DNA of 64,000 nucleotides from Bacteroidetes bacterium GWF2_41_31 (GTDB lineage Bacteria; Bacteroidota; Bacteroidia; Bacteroidales; F082): NCBI GenBank assembly GCA_001769215.1, contig MEOL01000026.1, positions 1 to 64,000 of the forward strand, read 5' to 3'. Shown piece by piece: positions 19,236 to 28,247 of this stretch (position 1 is its first letter; each line of letters starts with the position of its first letter). The notes under the pieces were generated by a model. It saw only the letters and a program-made list of their open reading frames with translations, ran no database searches and was not told where the DNA came from. The position numbers and the translations under genes were made by a program.

Positions 19236-20072
19236 ATGAAAAAAGCAATCCTTTTACTTATTATGATCAGTGTTTCCCAGTATGCTTTAGCCCAGAATGA
19301 CAATCCTGATTGTCTTGAAAAGACCTTCAAATTTTTCACCGTTTTTGATGGTTTTTATCTTACCGATTATTGCAAATATGCTGAATTTGGCTCTTATGAA
19401 TTTATAGTTGACAGAGGTGCCAGTGCAATAAAAAAAGAAGGTGTGTACCGGGAAGTATGGTTCCACAAAAAAGACGATAATAGCCGGGTAGTCTCTGGCC
19501 TTCAGATACTTCAAAACCATGTAAATGCCCTCAAAGCCGTAGGCGGGGAAGTTGTAAAAGAATCAGACGGATCTGTATTTAAAACCACTTACAATGGCAA
19601 AGAATTATGGATTTATGTGAATGCAAACACGAATAGCACCGATTTGGATAATTACGGCATCATCTCCATTGAAGTTGATGTGATGAAACAGGAAGTAAGT
19701 GCATTGGATATAAAAGAGAGTATAGCTTCGCAGGGGAAAATAGCCCTGTATGGTATCCTTTTTGACACCGGAAAATCTGATATCAAGCCTGAATCGGAGA
19801 AAGCGATAAGCTCAATTGCAACCTATCTTAAGGAAAATCCTGGAGCATATGTTTACATCGTTGGACATACCGACAACGTGGGGAATTATGATATGAATCA
19901 AAAACTTTCAAAAAGCCGTGGTGAATCAGTTAAGAATTATCTGGTAACAAAGTATAATATTTTAGCAACCCGATTGACAGGTGATGGCGTTGGTCCTGTA
20001 TGCCCTGTTACAACAAATGATACAGAGGAAGGCAAAGCTCTCAATCGCAGGGTGGAAATTGTGAAGAAGTAA
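19236..20072 (+). CDS. OmpA family protein
   Basis: C-terminal 'ILFDTGKSDIKPESEKAISSIATYLKENPGAYVYIVGHTDNVG...SKSRGESVKNYLV...NRRVEIVKK'. Confidence 0.9.
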   Translation: MKKAILLLIMISVSQYALAQNDNPDCLEKTFKFFTVFDGFYLTDYCKYAEFGSYEFIVDRGASAIKKEGVYREVWFHKKDDNSRVVSGLQILQNHVNALKAVGGEVVKESDGSVFKTTYNGKELWIYVNANTNSTDLDNYGIISIEVDVMKQEVSALDIKESIASQGKIALYGILFDTGKSDIKPESEKAISSIATYLKENPGAYVYIVGHTDNVGNYDMNQKLSKSRGESVKNYLVTKYNILATRLTGDGVGPVCPVTTNDTEEGKALNRRVEIVKK

Positions 20073-20096
20073 CCTTAAAATTGTAAAATGTGACAC

Positions 20097-20762
20097 ATGA
20101 AAAGTAGAATCATCGTTGTACTCTTGTTTGAACTGAGTCTGACATTACTTCAGGCACAAACGGTTAATGACATTAATGGTAATGTGTATAAAACTGTAAC
20201 AATCGGTAATCAGATATGGATGGCAGAAAACCTGAAAACCACAAAGTATAATGATGGCAAGGCAATACCATTAGTTACAGATAATGCGGCATGGACAAAT
20301 CGTGATTCAATAGCTTTAACAACCCCTGCATATTATTGGTATAATAATGATTCAACAATAAAAAAAACATATGGAGCATTGTATAACGGTTATGCAGTAA
20401 AAACAGACCGACTTTGCCCCACCGGCTGGCACGTTCCGGATGATGCTGAGTGGTCAAAACTAACAGCTTATCTTGGAGGTGAAGATGTTGCAGGCGGCAA
20501 GCTGAAAGAAACAGGAACAGATCATTGGCAAAGTCCAAATAAAGGAGCTACAGACGAATCCGGTTTTACTGCTCTTCCGGGTGGCTACCGAACCATGAAT
20601 GGTAAATTCAATTACATTAACGGCGGCAGTGGTTGGTGGAGTTCGACCAAATACAATTCAACCTATGCTTGGTCACGGGGGATGCATAGTGATACTGACC
20701 ATGTGAGCAGAGGAGCCAACGAATTGCCAAATAGTTTATATGTTCGTTGCCTAAAGGACTAA
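20097..20762 (+). CDS. FISUMP domain-containing secreted protein
   Basis: 'DINGNVYKTVTIGNQIWMAENLKTTKYNDG...LCPTGWHVPDDAEWSKLTAYLGG...GWWSSTKYN'. Confidence 0.9.
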   Translation: MKSRIIVVLLFELSLTLLQAQTVNDINGNVYKTVTIGNQIWMAENLKTTKYNDGKAIPLVTDNAAWTNRDSIALTTPAYYWYNNDSTIKKTYGALYNGYAVKTDRLCPTGWHVPDDAEWSKLTAYLGGEDVAGGKLKETGTDHWQSPNKGATDESGFTALPGGYRTMNGKFNYINGGSGWWSSTKYNSTYAWSRGMHSDTDHVSRGANELPNSLYVRCLKD

Positions 20763-20777
20763 ACCATTTGATTAAAT

Positions 20778-20852
20778 AACCAACGAAACACTAATAAATA
20801 GGACTCTGAGCGGCGCGCAGCGCCCAACGATGAATCCTATTTATTAGCAGCT
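20778..20852 (-). other. Short attC-like hairpin/possible bidirectional terminator
   Basis: Perfect 13-bp inverted repeat CTAATAAATAGGA (20791-20803)/TCCTATTTATTAG (20835-20847); ends AACCAAC / TGCTAAT (minus). Confidence 0.55.
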
Positions 20853-20879
20853 TGTGATTTTTATCGTGGAACCTCGTTT

Positions 20880-21395
20880 TTACTTAATGTCAGGCATTCG
20901 TGTTATATCTTCAATATGAACAAGCGTTAACTTCCAATCACCATTTTGCTGTTTACTCCATACAAGGCTGTAATTTCCTTTTTCTTTAAGAACAGGGCCA
21001 CCCGGAGGAGTCAGATCAAGGCTGTATGACCCACCATCATAGGCTATTGATTCACTCACTCCTTTTATTAAAGAAGTTGTTTGGATGTTACTTAGCACTT
21101 TGACTCCTCCACTAATCCAATTTTGAACGATTGCCTTTACTCCTGTATGTATTAACGAATCATTCATTACAATTGCATTGTCAGCAATCGTTTTCACAAT
21201 TGCTGCAGAATCATGGTTGTTCCAACCTGCCAAAAACACATTGGTTAACGAATCAACATTAACAGATTCACTTTGCAGTAATGTATCAGTTGATTTTGTA
21301 GATGTTTGATTGCAACCAATAATTGCAATACAAAAAAGAAAGATTGTTAGATTTTTCATCGAAATAAATTTAACGTTTGTATTATTTTTTTCCAT
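20880..21395 (-). CDS. DUF4440/SnoaL-like lipoprotein
   Basis: Lipobox 'LFCIAIIGCNQ', 'VFLAGWNNHDSAAIVKTIADNAIVM...GNYSLVWSKQQNGDWKLTLVHIE'. Confidence 0.75.
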   Translation of the reverse strand: MEKNNTNVKFISMKNLTIFLFCIAIIGCNQTSTKSTDTLLQSESVNVDSLTNVFLAGWNNHDSAAIVKTIADNAIVMNDSLIHTGVKAIVQNWISGGVKVLSNIQTTSLIKGVSESIAYDGGSYSLDLTPPGGPVLKEKGNYSLVWSKQQNGDWKLTLVHIEDITRMPDIK

Positions 21396-21422
21396 TTCAA
21401 ATTTCTTTAATATAGTTGCTAA

Positions 21423-21775
21423 TGTCTGTATAAACTCACCTCTGGCAGTTATTTCGGCATCACATCCATACTGTACCTCAGCTTATTACCGGAAATTCTG
21501 TAAACTTAAAAAAGTAAAGGTAAAATTAAATTTTCCTGAAACGACACACGACAAACTTTTTTGCCCATTTTTAAGGATTTGGAGCTATTATCCCGTTGTG
21601 TTTACTGTGTAAGTGAGCTTACCTGAAAAGTAAAAAATGCTCAATAAGGGACTTTTGGCGTATCTCTCCGACCAACCCCTCTTGCTTGCCCGGTACTTAG
21701 GCGCTGGTTTTGTTCAAAAAAAAGTACGCGTAATTAGGCCACAATCGATGCATGGGTATCAAGCGGTGCAATTTA
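21423..21775 (-). repeat. Family C junction repeat, copy C1
   Basis: Shares 'AAACTCACCTCTGGCAGTTATTTCGGCATCAC...GTAAAGGTAAAATTA...GACAAACTTTTT' with C2-C4. Confidence 0.85.
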
Positions 21776-21897
21776 AAAAGTTGGACATTTTAAAACTTAA
21801 TCCCTTTCAGTTTGCCGCGCTATTTAGTTAATGTTAAAAAGCTCATATTTAATACTTTCTGATCAGTTTTTTTATATTGCGTGCTATACGCTGTGCT

Positions 21898-23709
21898 TTA
21901 TTCTTCAATTATTAACTTTTGTCTAATTTTTAATTCGCCTGAGAACAGGTCTATAATATAGATTCCCTGGCCAAGTGTCGAAATGTCGATATTTCCTCTT
22001 ATTTCATTTATGTGCAGCACCTTTTGTCCAAGTTGGTTGTAAATATTTACCGTTTCTATTTTCAAGCCATTATTACTTGTGATAAATAATTTGTCAGTTG
22101 CAGGATTGGGGCCTATTGAAAACTCAGTATTGATATTGATATCTGCTATACCTATCGCCTGACAAGCGGCCTCCACTTCTGCCTGAGTGTTGCAACCTGT
22201 GGCATTACCCTGAATTTCAATGGTACCTGACGGATTGGCCAGATAATTACAAATGCTTTCAACGGCGCAAAAAGACAAAGATTCGTTATTCCAGATGTGT
22301 AAGTTCTCTATTGATCCGGCATCAATATTCTCCAAGCCTGTTAAGCTTGCAAGAGTCAAATTATTATTGATCCAAAGATATCCTCCAATAGAAGTTAAAC
22401 TATCCATTCCATTTAAATTGCTCAACAAAGGATTATAGAAAATATAGAGGTCATCCCCTATTGAAGTAAGCTTGCCCAATCCTGTTATATCCGATATGAC
22501 AGTGTTGCCCGAAATTTCAAGCTCTCCTCCGATGGAAATCACATTATCCAATCCGGTAAAATTTGTCAGGACAGTGTTACCCCCAATTTCAAGGTTACCC
22601 CCAACTGAACTTAGATTGCTCAGGGCTGTTAAACTGGCCAACAAGTCATTATAAAAAACTGCTAAGTTTCCTCCTATGGATGTTATATTGTCTAATCCTG
22701 TCAAATTTGTCAAGTTATCGTTATCATCAATTTCAAGATAATCCACAATGCTTGTCAATCCGGAGAGCGCATTTATATTCATAAGGGCATTGTTATTTCC
22801 AACATGCACCCCACCTCCAACTGAAGTCAAATTGTTCAATCCCGATAAACTTGTCAGAGAATCATTGGCGTCAATTTCCAAGTCACCTCCGATTGAATTC
22901 AAATTGCTCAGAGAAGATATGCTTGCCAGGACATCATTAGCTGCGAGGTAAACGTCACCTCCGATGGAAGTCAAATTATTAAGTCCTGTTGTGGTGGTGA
23001 GAGAATCGTTGTACTCTATCCTCATGTTGCCTCCTATTGAAGTCACGTTATCAAGCCCTGACAAACTGTTTAGAACAGCATTGCCTCCTATCTGATCCTG
23101 GCCAATTATCAAATCCCCGGGAATTGAAGTTAACCCTTCTAAACCTGATAAATCAGGGAGGACATCGCATTCAATAATTTCGACATTACCTCCGATGGAA
23201 GTTACATTGGATAGCTCTGCTATACTGATTAAATAATGATTTCCTCCGTAAGGATAATAACCAATTTTCAGATCTCCTCCGATGGAAGTCAGGCTTTCCA
23301 ATCCTGCCAAAGTGATCAGGGAATAATGATTATAGATCTCAAGTGCTCCGCCAATGGTTGTTAGCTGGTCAAGTCCTGATAAATTGTTCAAAACAGTCCC
23401 TTCAACTTTAAGTCCTTCACCGATAGAATTTATACTGTCCAGGCCTGTTAGATTATACAGGTTTCCGCTGGATTTGATCCAGAGGTTTCCACCGAAGGCA
23501 GTCAATACATTTAATCCGTTCAAATTGGTGATATCGCTTCCTTCAATTTTAACATCCCCTTCAATTTCTGTGCAGCCAGGGTTATTGGATTGAAAACTGT
23601 CAATTGCTGCCTGATTTGAAAATGTAATTCCTGCCGGAAGGCAGGATTGAGAAAAAACTGGTGCCTGAATAAGAAAGGCAAATGCGATGAATAATGTTAA
23701 CTTTTTCAT
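21898..23709 (-). CDS. LRR-like repeat secreted protein with T9SS C-terminal sorting domain (paralog of 11469..13106)
   Basis: 'QSCLPAGITFSNQAAIDSFQSNNPGCTEIEGDVKIEGSDITNLNGLNVLTAFGGNL' parallels the 11469 ORF; tandem 'SIGGDLEIDANDSLTSLSGLNNLT'. Confidence 0.9.
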   Translation of the reverse strand: MKKLTLFIAFAFLIQAPVFSQSCLPAGITFSNQAAIDSFQSNNPGCTEIEGDVKIEGSDITNLNGLNVLTAFGGNLWIKSSGNLYNLTGLDSINSIGEGLKVEGTVLNNLSGLDQLTTIGGALEIYNHYSLITLAGLESLTSIGGDLKIGYYPYGGNHYLISIAELSNVTSIGGNVEIIECDVLPDLSGLEGLTSIPGDLIIGQDQIGGNAVLNSLSGLDNVTSIGGNMRIEYNDSLTTTTGLNNLTSIGGDVYLAANDVLASISSLSNLNSIGGDLEIDANDSLTSLSGLNNLTSVGGGVHVGNNNALMNINALSGLTSIVDYLEIDDNDNLTNLTGLDNITSIGGNLAVFYNDLLASLTALSNLSSVGGNLEIGGNTVLTNFTGLDNVISIGGELEISGNTVISDITGLGKLTSIGDDLYIFYNPLLSNLNGMDSLTSIGGYLWINNNLTLASLTGLENIDAGSIENLHIWNNESLSFCAVESICNYLANPSGTIEIQGNATGCNTQAEVEAACQAIGIADININTEFSIGPNPATDKLFITSNNGLKIETVNIYNQLGQKVLHINEIRGNIDISTLGQGIYIIDLFSGELKIRQKLIIEE

Positions 23710-23756
23710 GTCTATTATTTTTAGTTAGCAAATGTTCTTCTTGCAAAGTGCATAAC

Positions 23757-24090
23757 CTCTGGATAATCTCACCTCTGGCAGTTTTTTCGACATCACATTC
23801 TCTTGTACCGCAGCCCGTAACCGGTAATTCTGTAACCTTAAAGTAGTAAAGGTAAAACTATATTTTCTTGAATCGACACACGATAAACTTTTTAGCGCAT
23901 TTTTATGGATTCGGAGTTACAATCCTCTTGTATTTACTGCGTAAGTGAGTTAACCTTAAAAGTTAAAAAAATTCAATAAGGAACTTTTGGCATATTCCCC
24001 TGACCAACTCGTCATGCTTGTACAGTACTGAGGAGCTGGTTTTGTTTGAAAAAAAATGCACGATCAGGACACAATCGATGCATGGGTAAA
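23757..24090 (-). repeat. Family C junction repeat, copy C2
   Basis: Diverged copy of C1/C3/C4. Confidence 0.8.
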
Positions 24091-24216
24091 AAAACATTAC
24101 TGCCTGCCTACCTTGTATCCTACCTCCCATGTCGGCATGAAATCGGCAGGCTTACCTACCTGTAGGTAAGCTCGTTACAGGTACGATCAAACCAGAACGA
24201 GTAGAGGGCGTAATTT

Positions 24217-25065
24217 TTACCATCTTAAAAATATCCCCATATTAAATTCAAATCTGGAATAGTTATGTTTAGACGGTTCTATCTGTTCAGTTATCTTGTT
24301 TTCAGAAATCCATGTTTGAATGGTACGGAAATAATTTATACTTCTTTTGGAATAGTAATAATGTGAATTTAGTAAAAAGCCAAAAGAAGTTTCCTTAATT
24401 TTAAACACCATTAATCTCATATCAATTTTTGGCTGAAAATAGGGTTGATAATCAGTTTTTGTTTCATAATGATATTGTTGTCTTTCATTGGATAATTTCT
24501 TTTTGTGATAAAAAGTTGCCTCCTCCTTCATAAAAGAAGAAATACCCAAATCGCATTTTATGAGGAGCATAAAAATACCATTATCAATTGGCTTTAGTGC
24601 CGGAGAAAGATAAAAACCTAGATCGTAAATTGTAAATTGTTGCACATTATAATCCACCAGGTAATAATCGGGTAAGGTTTGTATTTGGTATTCCTCAAAA
24701 TTAGTAATCCAATTTTTGTTAAGCATTGAGCCAATGCCAACACCCAACCAAGGTGTAATAAAATAATGTGCTGAAATATCATAATTATCGGGTATAATAT
24801 CATCCATCATTATCAATTTAATATCTGCAGACATTTTTGAAAAGAAGTCGAATTTATATCCCAGTTTCAATATGATTAAATCGATATAATCGGGCTCATA
24901 ATCAACATAATTAATAAAATCCAGATTTTCATTTGGCGAGGTTTTTTCTATTTCGAGCTCTGCAATTCCAATAGAAAATGAGAACTCCTGATTTTTTAAT
25001 ATCTGGCCTTGAGCAAATAAACTAAAGCTAATCAAGTAAAAGATTATAAAAACAGGAAGTCTCAT
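24217..25065 (-). CDS. Hypothetical secreted protein (outer-membrane beta-barrel-like)
   Basis: Signal peptide 'FIIFYLISFSLFAQG'; amphipathic beta pattern. Confidence 0.5.
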   Translation of the reverse strand: MRLPVFIIFYLISFSLFAQGQILKNQEFSFSIGIAELEIEKTSPNENLDFINYVDYEPDYIDLIILKLGYKFDFFSKMSADIKLIMMDDIIPDNYDISAHYFITPWLGVGIGSMLNKNWITNFEEYQIQTLPDYYLVDYNVQQFTIYDLGFYLSPALKPIDNGIFMLLIKCDLGISSFMKEEATFYHKKKLSNERQQYHYETKTDYQPYFQPKIDMRLMVFKIKETSFGFLLNSHYYYSKRSINYFRTIQTWISENKITEQIEPSKHNYSRFEFNMGIFLRW

Positions 25066-25074
25066 AGTCTAAGA

Positions 25075-25716
25075 TTAAATTATTGTAAATATTACGGTCG
25101 TACCAAAAAGTTCATTTCCATTGTCTAAAGTTACTTTAACTTCAAACTGAGCATTTGTGTTTTTTATTGATGTTTTTAGCACAAGTATAATGGAGCTACT
25201 TTTGTGGCGAGATTGTATGTCATCTAGCCATGATATTCCCTGGCTTAAATTGTGGTACATATCAAAGTCATCTCTTGAAGAGCATAAAATATGTTCCGAT
25301 ATATCATCACCTGCTTTTAAAGATTCATTTATATCTATAAGTGTTTTTACCTTAATATCTACAACTTTATTGAGTGGAATGTAACTCGGTTCAATATCGT
25401 AAGCTCGTGCAGTCTGAAATGAGAATGTCTGCATTAAATTTGAGGAAAATGTAGCTGCATAAAACATTGATGTATCAGACAAGGTAAGTTTCAAGGCCAC
25501 TGCATCCGAGTAGATTGTATCTGTTGTATTATAATAATCCAAATACCTGTCACTATTATCAATACCTATAACACTAATATGATTATAGTTTATTTCTATA
25601 GGGTCTTGAGAATATGGCGTACAACTGAAAAAAAGCTTAATCCCAAAACTTAAAATAAGTAAGATTATCACTTTCGGAATAAGAGTTATTACATTTTCTT
25701 TCTTTGTGTTATTCAT
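25075..25716 (-). CDS. Hypothetical lipoprotein (DUF5034-like)
   Basis: N-terminal TM with Cys 'LLILSFGIKLFFSCTPYSQDPIEINY'. Confidence 0.45.
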   Translation of the reverse strand: MNNTKKENVITLIPKVIILLILSFGIKLFFSCTPYSQDPIEINYNHISVIGIDNSDRYLDYYNTTDTIYSDAVALKLTLSDTSMFYAATFSSNLMQTFSFQTARAYDIEPSYIPLNKVVDIKVKTLIDINESLKAGDDISEHILCSSRDDFDMYHNLSQGISWLDDIQSRHKSSSIILVLKTSIKNTNAQFEVKVTLDNGNELFGTTVIFTII

Positions 25717-25744
25717 GGTCGCTGTCTTTTTATTATGCCACTCA

Positions 25745-26075
25745 AAGTCTGGCTAAACTCACCTCTGGCAGTTATTTCGGCATCACGTCCATCGTGTACC
25801 GCAGCCTATAACCGGCAATTCTGTAAACTTAAAGAAGTAAAGGTAAAATTATATTTTCTTGAAACCTCACACGACAAACTTTTTAGCGCATTTTTAAGGA
25901 TTCAGAGCTATAATCCCGTTGTGTTTACTGCTTAAATGAGCTTACCTAAAAAGTTAAAAATGTTCAACAAGGAACTTTTGGCTTATCCCACCCGACCAAC
26001 CCGTCTTGCTTGCCCGGATCTGAGGTGTTGGTTTTATGTAGAAAAAAATGCACGATCAAGACACAATCGATGCAT
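25745..26075 (-). repeat. Family C junction repeat, copy C3
   Basis: High similarity to C4. Confidence 0.85.
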
Positions 26076-26317
26076 GAGTATCATGCATTCTCGTTACCGC
26101 TACACTCAAACGAGAACGAATAGAGATTTATTGCTTCGCTCAAACGAAAATGAGTAGGGTTTCACCCACTCTTTAGCTATGATGCAAAATTAAGGGCAAT
26201 CTGTTCGTTTGAATTGTCCGCCCATTGCAATAGCCAAGTGAAGAAGCCGTCTTGTGACAGCTCCTTCATGGCTATGCTGAAAATGATGGGCTTACCGTTT
26301 CTCATACTTAGAAGCGA

Positions 26318-26503
26318 TTAAGCATCAAGTTGGTGTTTTTTTGTCGGACTATGTAAACAGGAAAATCCTGCGACAAATTTACTTCCGCAATAGACACAAT
26401 TTTGTCCGTCCGAAAGAGCTACGTGCTTCTTTGTCGGGCTATGCAAACAAGAAAATCCACCAACGAATTTCTTACCGCAATACTTACATTTCATATCTGC
26501 CAT
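26318..26503 (-). CDS. Small tandem zinc-finger-like protein (61 aa)
   Basis: Two near-identical units 'CKYCGKKFVGGFSCLHSPTKKH' and 'CVYCGSKFVAGFSCLHSPTKKH'. Confidence 0.65.
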   Translation of the reverse strand: MADMKCKYCGKKFVGGFSCLHSPTKKHVALSDGQNCVYCGSKFVAGFSCLHSPTKKHQLDA

Positions 26504-26635
26504 AATTATCGGTGTTTATTTATGCCTACTCTTTTCGGTTTTCGGCTTCCCCGTATTATTTATTGATTTCAGTCGTCTGAAGATTATGGACTCTAATCAA
26601 CTCTTCCTTGTCTATTGTCGTCTGTTTTACATGCC

Positions 26636-26767
26636 CGCTAACGGTAGCGGCATGGCCAGTAAGGGTTTGCGGGGGATTTCCAATCAAGATACACGAAGAT
26701 TTAAAACGTGCCATAATCCTTCGCATATCACAGAAACCCTTATTGGCTATAGCGCGAGTTACCAAAC
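26636..26767 (-). other. attC-like recombination-site candidate (132 bp)
   Basis: On minus strand GTTTGGTAAC...GCCAATAAGGGTTT and CCGCAAACCCTTACTGGCC...GTTAGCG; arms pair imperfectly. Confidence 0.6.
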
Positions 26768-26775
26768 GTATTTTT

Positions 26776-27516
26776 TTATTTATCAATAACGTCTAATATA
26801 ACTGATGATAATTCCCACCGATAATCTCCACCCTGATATTTATGAGCATCTGGATGATAAACCCTAATTGCTTTTCGAGGAATTTCTTTGTGCTCTAATA
26901 AACATATTTCTCCTATCGCCATATTTTTAATTGCAACTTTTCTAATTCCAGGAAATGTTTTCTCTAATATATAATCATATTTTGGCCCTGTTACAAAAAC
27001 GATTGCGTCTGGTTTTAATATTTCAAGTTCCACTCTGAAAATATAATTTTTGTCATATGTTATTTTCTGCTCAACATCGGAGGGAACTTTTCCATTACCA
27101 AAATAGTCGTGCCTAAGTAGATTTGTCCATAAAATTCCAGTTTTTTCATTATTACTTCTTAATTTTTCAACAAGGATGTCCATGAATGTAAAAATTGCTC
27201 TTTTATAATTATGCCCTATATTAAATGACTTGTATAAGTCAGTCAAGGCAAGCAGGTATTTATCATAGTCACTTATGTCTTTCAATAACCCACTATTTTC
27301 TCTTTCCTTTTGATTAAACCAGTAATTTGTTTCCTTTCCGACATATAGCACTTTATTATCAGAGTCAATATATTTTCCAAATTCAGCATTACAGTTTAAA
27401 AAAATTGGAGAAGATATTTCAAAATTTTGAATTTGGTCAAATATTACCTTGTCCGCAAAAACTTTGTTCATGTAGTCAAGATACAATTCATTTAATTGGT
27501 TTTGTAAATTTTCCAT
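26776..27516 (-). CDS. Uracil-DNA-glycosylase-superfamily-like hypothetical protein
   Basis: 'KVLYVGKETNYWF', 'LKPDAIVFVTGPKYDYIL', 'RVYHPDAHKY'; fold assignment tentative. Confidence 0.45.
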   Translation of the reverse strand: MENLQNQLNELYLDYMNKVFADKVIFDQIQNFEISSPIFLNCNAEFGKYIDSDNKVLYVGKETNYWFNQKERENSGLLKDISDYDKYLLALTDLYKSFNIGHNYKRAIFTFMDILVEKLRSNNEKTGILWTNLLRHDYFGNGKVPSDVEQKITYDKNYIFRVELEILKPDAIVFVTGPKYDYILEKTFPGIRKVAIKNMAIGEICLLEHKEIPRKAIRVYHPDAHKYQGGDYRWELSSVILDVIDK

Positions 27517-27540
27517 AAAGTCATTTTTAATATGTTTAGT

Positions 27541-27840
27541 AACATCTTGATAAACTCACCTCTGACAGTTATTTCGGCATCACGTCCATCGTGTACCGCA
27601 GCCCATAACCGGCAATTCTGTAAACTAAAAGGAGTAAAGGTAAAACTATATTTTCTTGAAACCTCACACGACAGACTTTTTAATGCATTTTTAAGGATTT
27701 GGAGCAATAATCCCGTTGTGTTGACTCCGTAAGTGAGCTAACCTAAAAAGTTAAAAAATGTTCAACAAGGAACTTTTGGCTTATCCCACCCGACCAACCC
27801 GTCTTGCTTGCCTGGTCCCGAGGTATTGGTTTTGTTCGTA
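27541..27840 (-). repeat. Family C junction repeat, copy C4
   Basis: High similarity to C3. Confidence 0.85.
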
Positions 27841-27938
27841 AATAAAAATTTGAGCGTCTTGCATCTGATAAGCAAATAAATTAAAGTAACTTTACCGCTA
27901 TAATTAAAGCCAGTAATCACACTTTAAATGATACAACA

Positions 27939-28046
27939 ATGGTAAAAGAAAAAGAAACCAAAGAAAAAAACACGAAAAAAGAACCCCAAAAAAGCTTAAA
28001 GGAAAAAAGAGCCGCGAAAGCCGCCAAACGGGCAGAAAAGAAATAA
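27939..28046 (+). CDS. Small lysine-rich basic protein (35 aa)
   Basis: ATG ORF MVKEKETKEKNTKKEPQKSLKEKRAAKAAKRAEKK, below the ORF-track size cutoff. Confidence 0.45.
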   Translation: MVKEKETKEKNTKKEPQKSLKEKRAAKAAKRAEKK

Positions 28047-28247
28047 AAATCCTTTAACAGAGCCATATTCAATCCGGTCTTGTAAGGCAAAAATGCTTTG
28101 AAGGCTGGATTTTTTTATTGGTCATCTGAACCCGAAAAATGCCAATTCATTGAATTCCATTTTGTTTAACTCCCTGTTGGGTTTAAAGTGTAAGCTTATC
28201 TATTTTCAACACGACCCATAAGTGAGGATTCGTTGACAATCAATTTC

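Noticed and set aside
22253-23593. Plus-strand short ORFs inside the LRR-like gene
   Set aside because: Antisense readings of the repeated LRR-like coding sequence.
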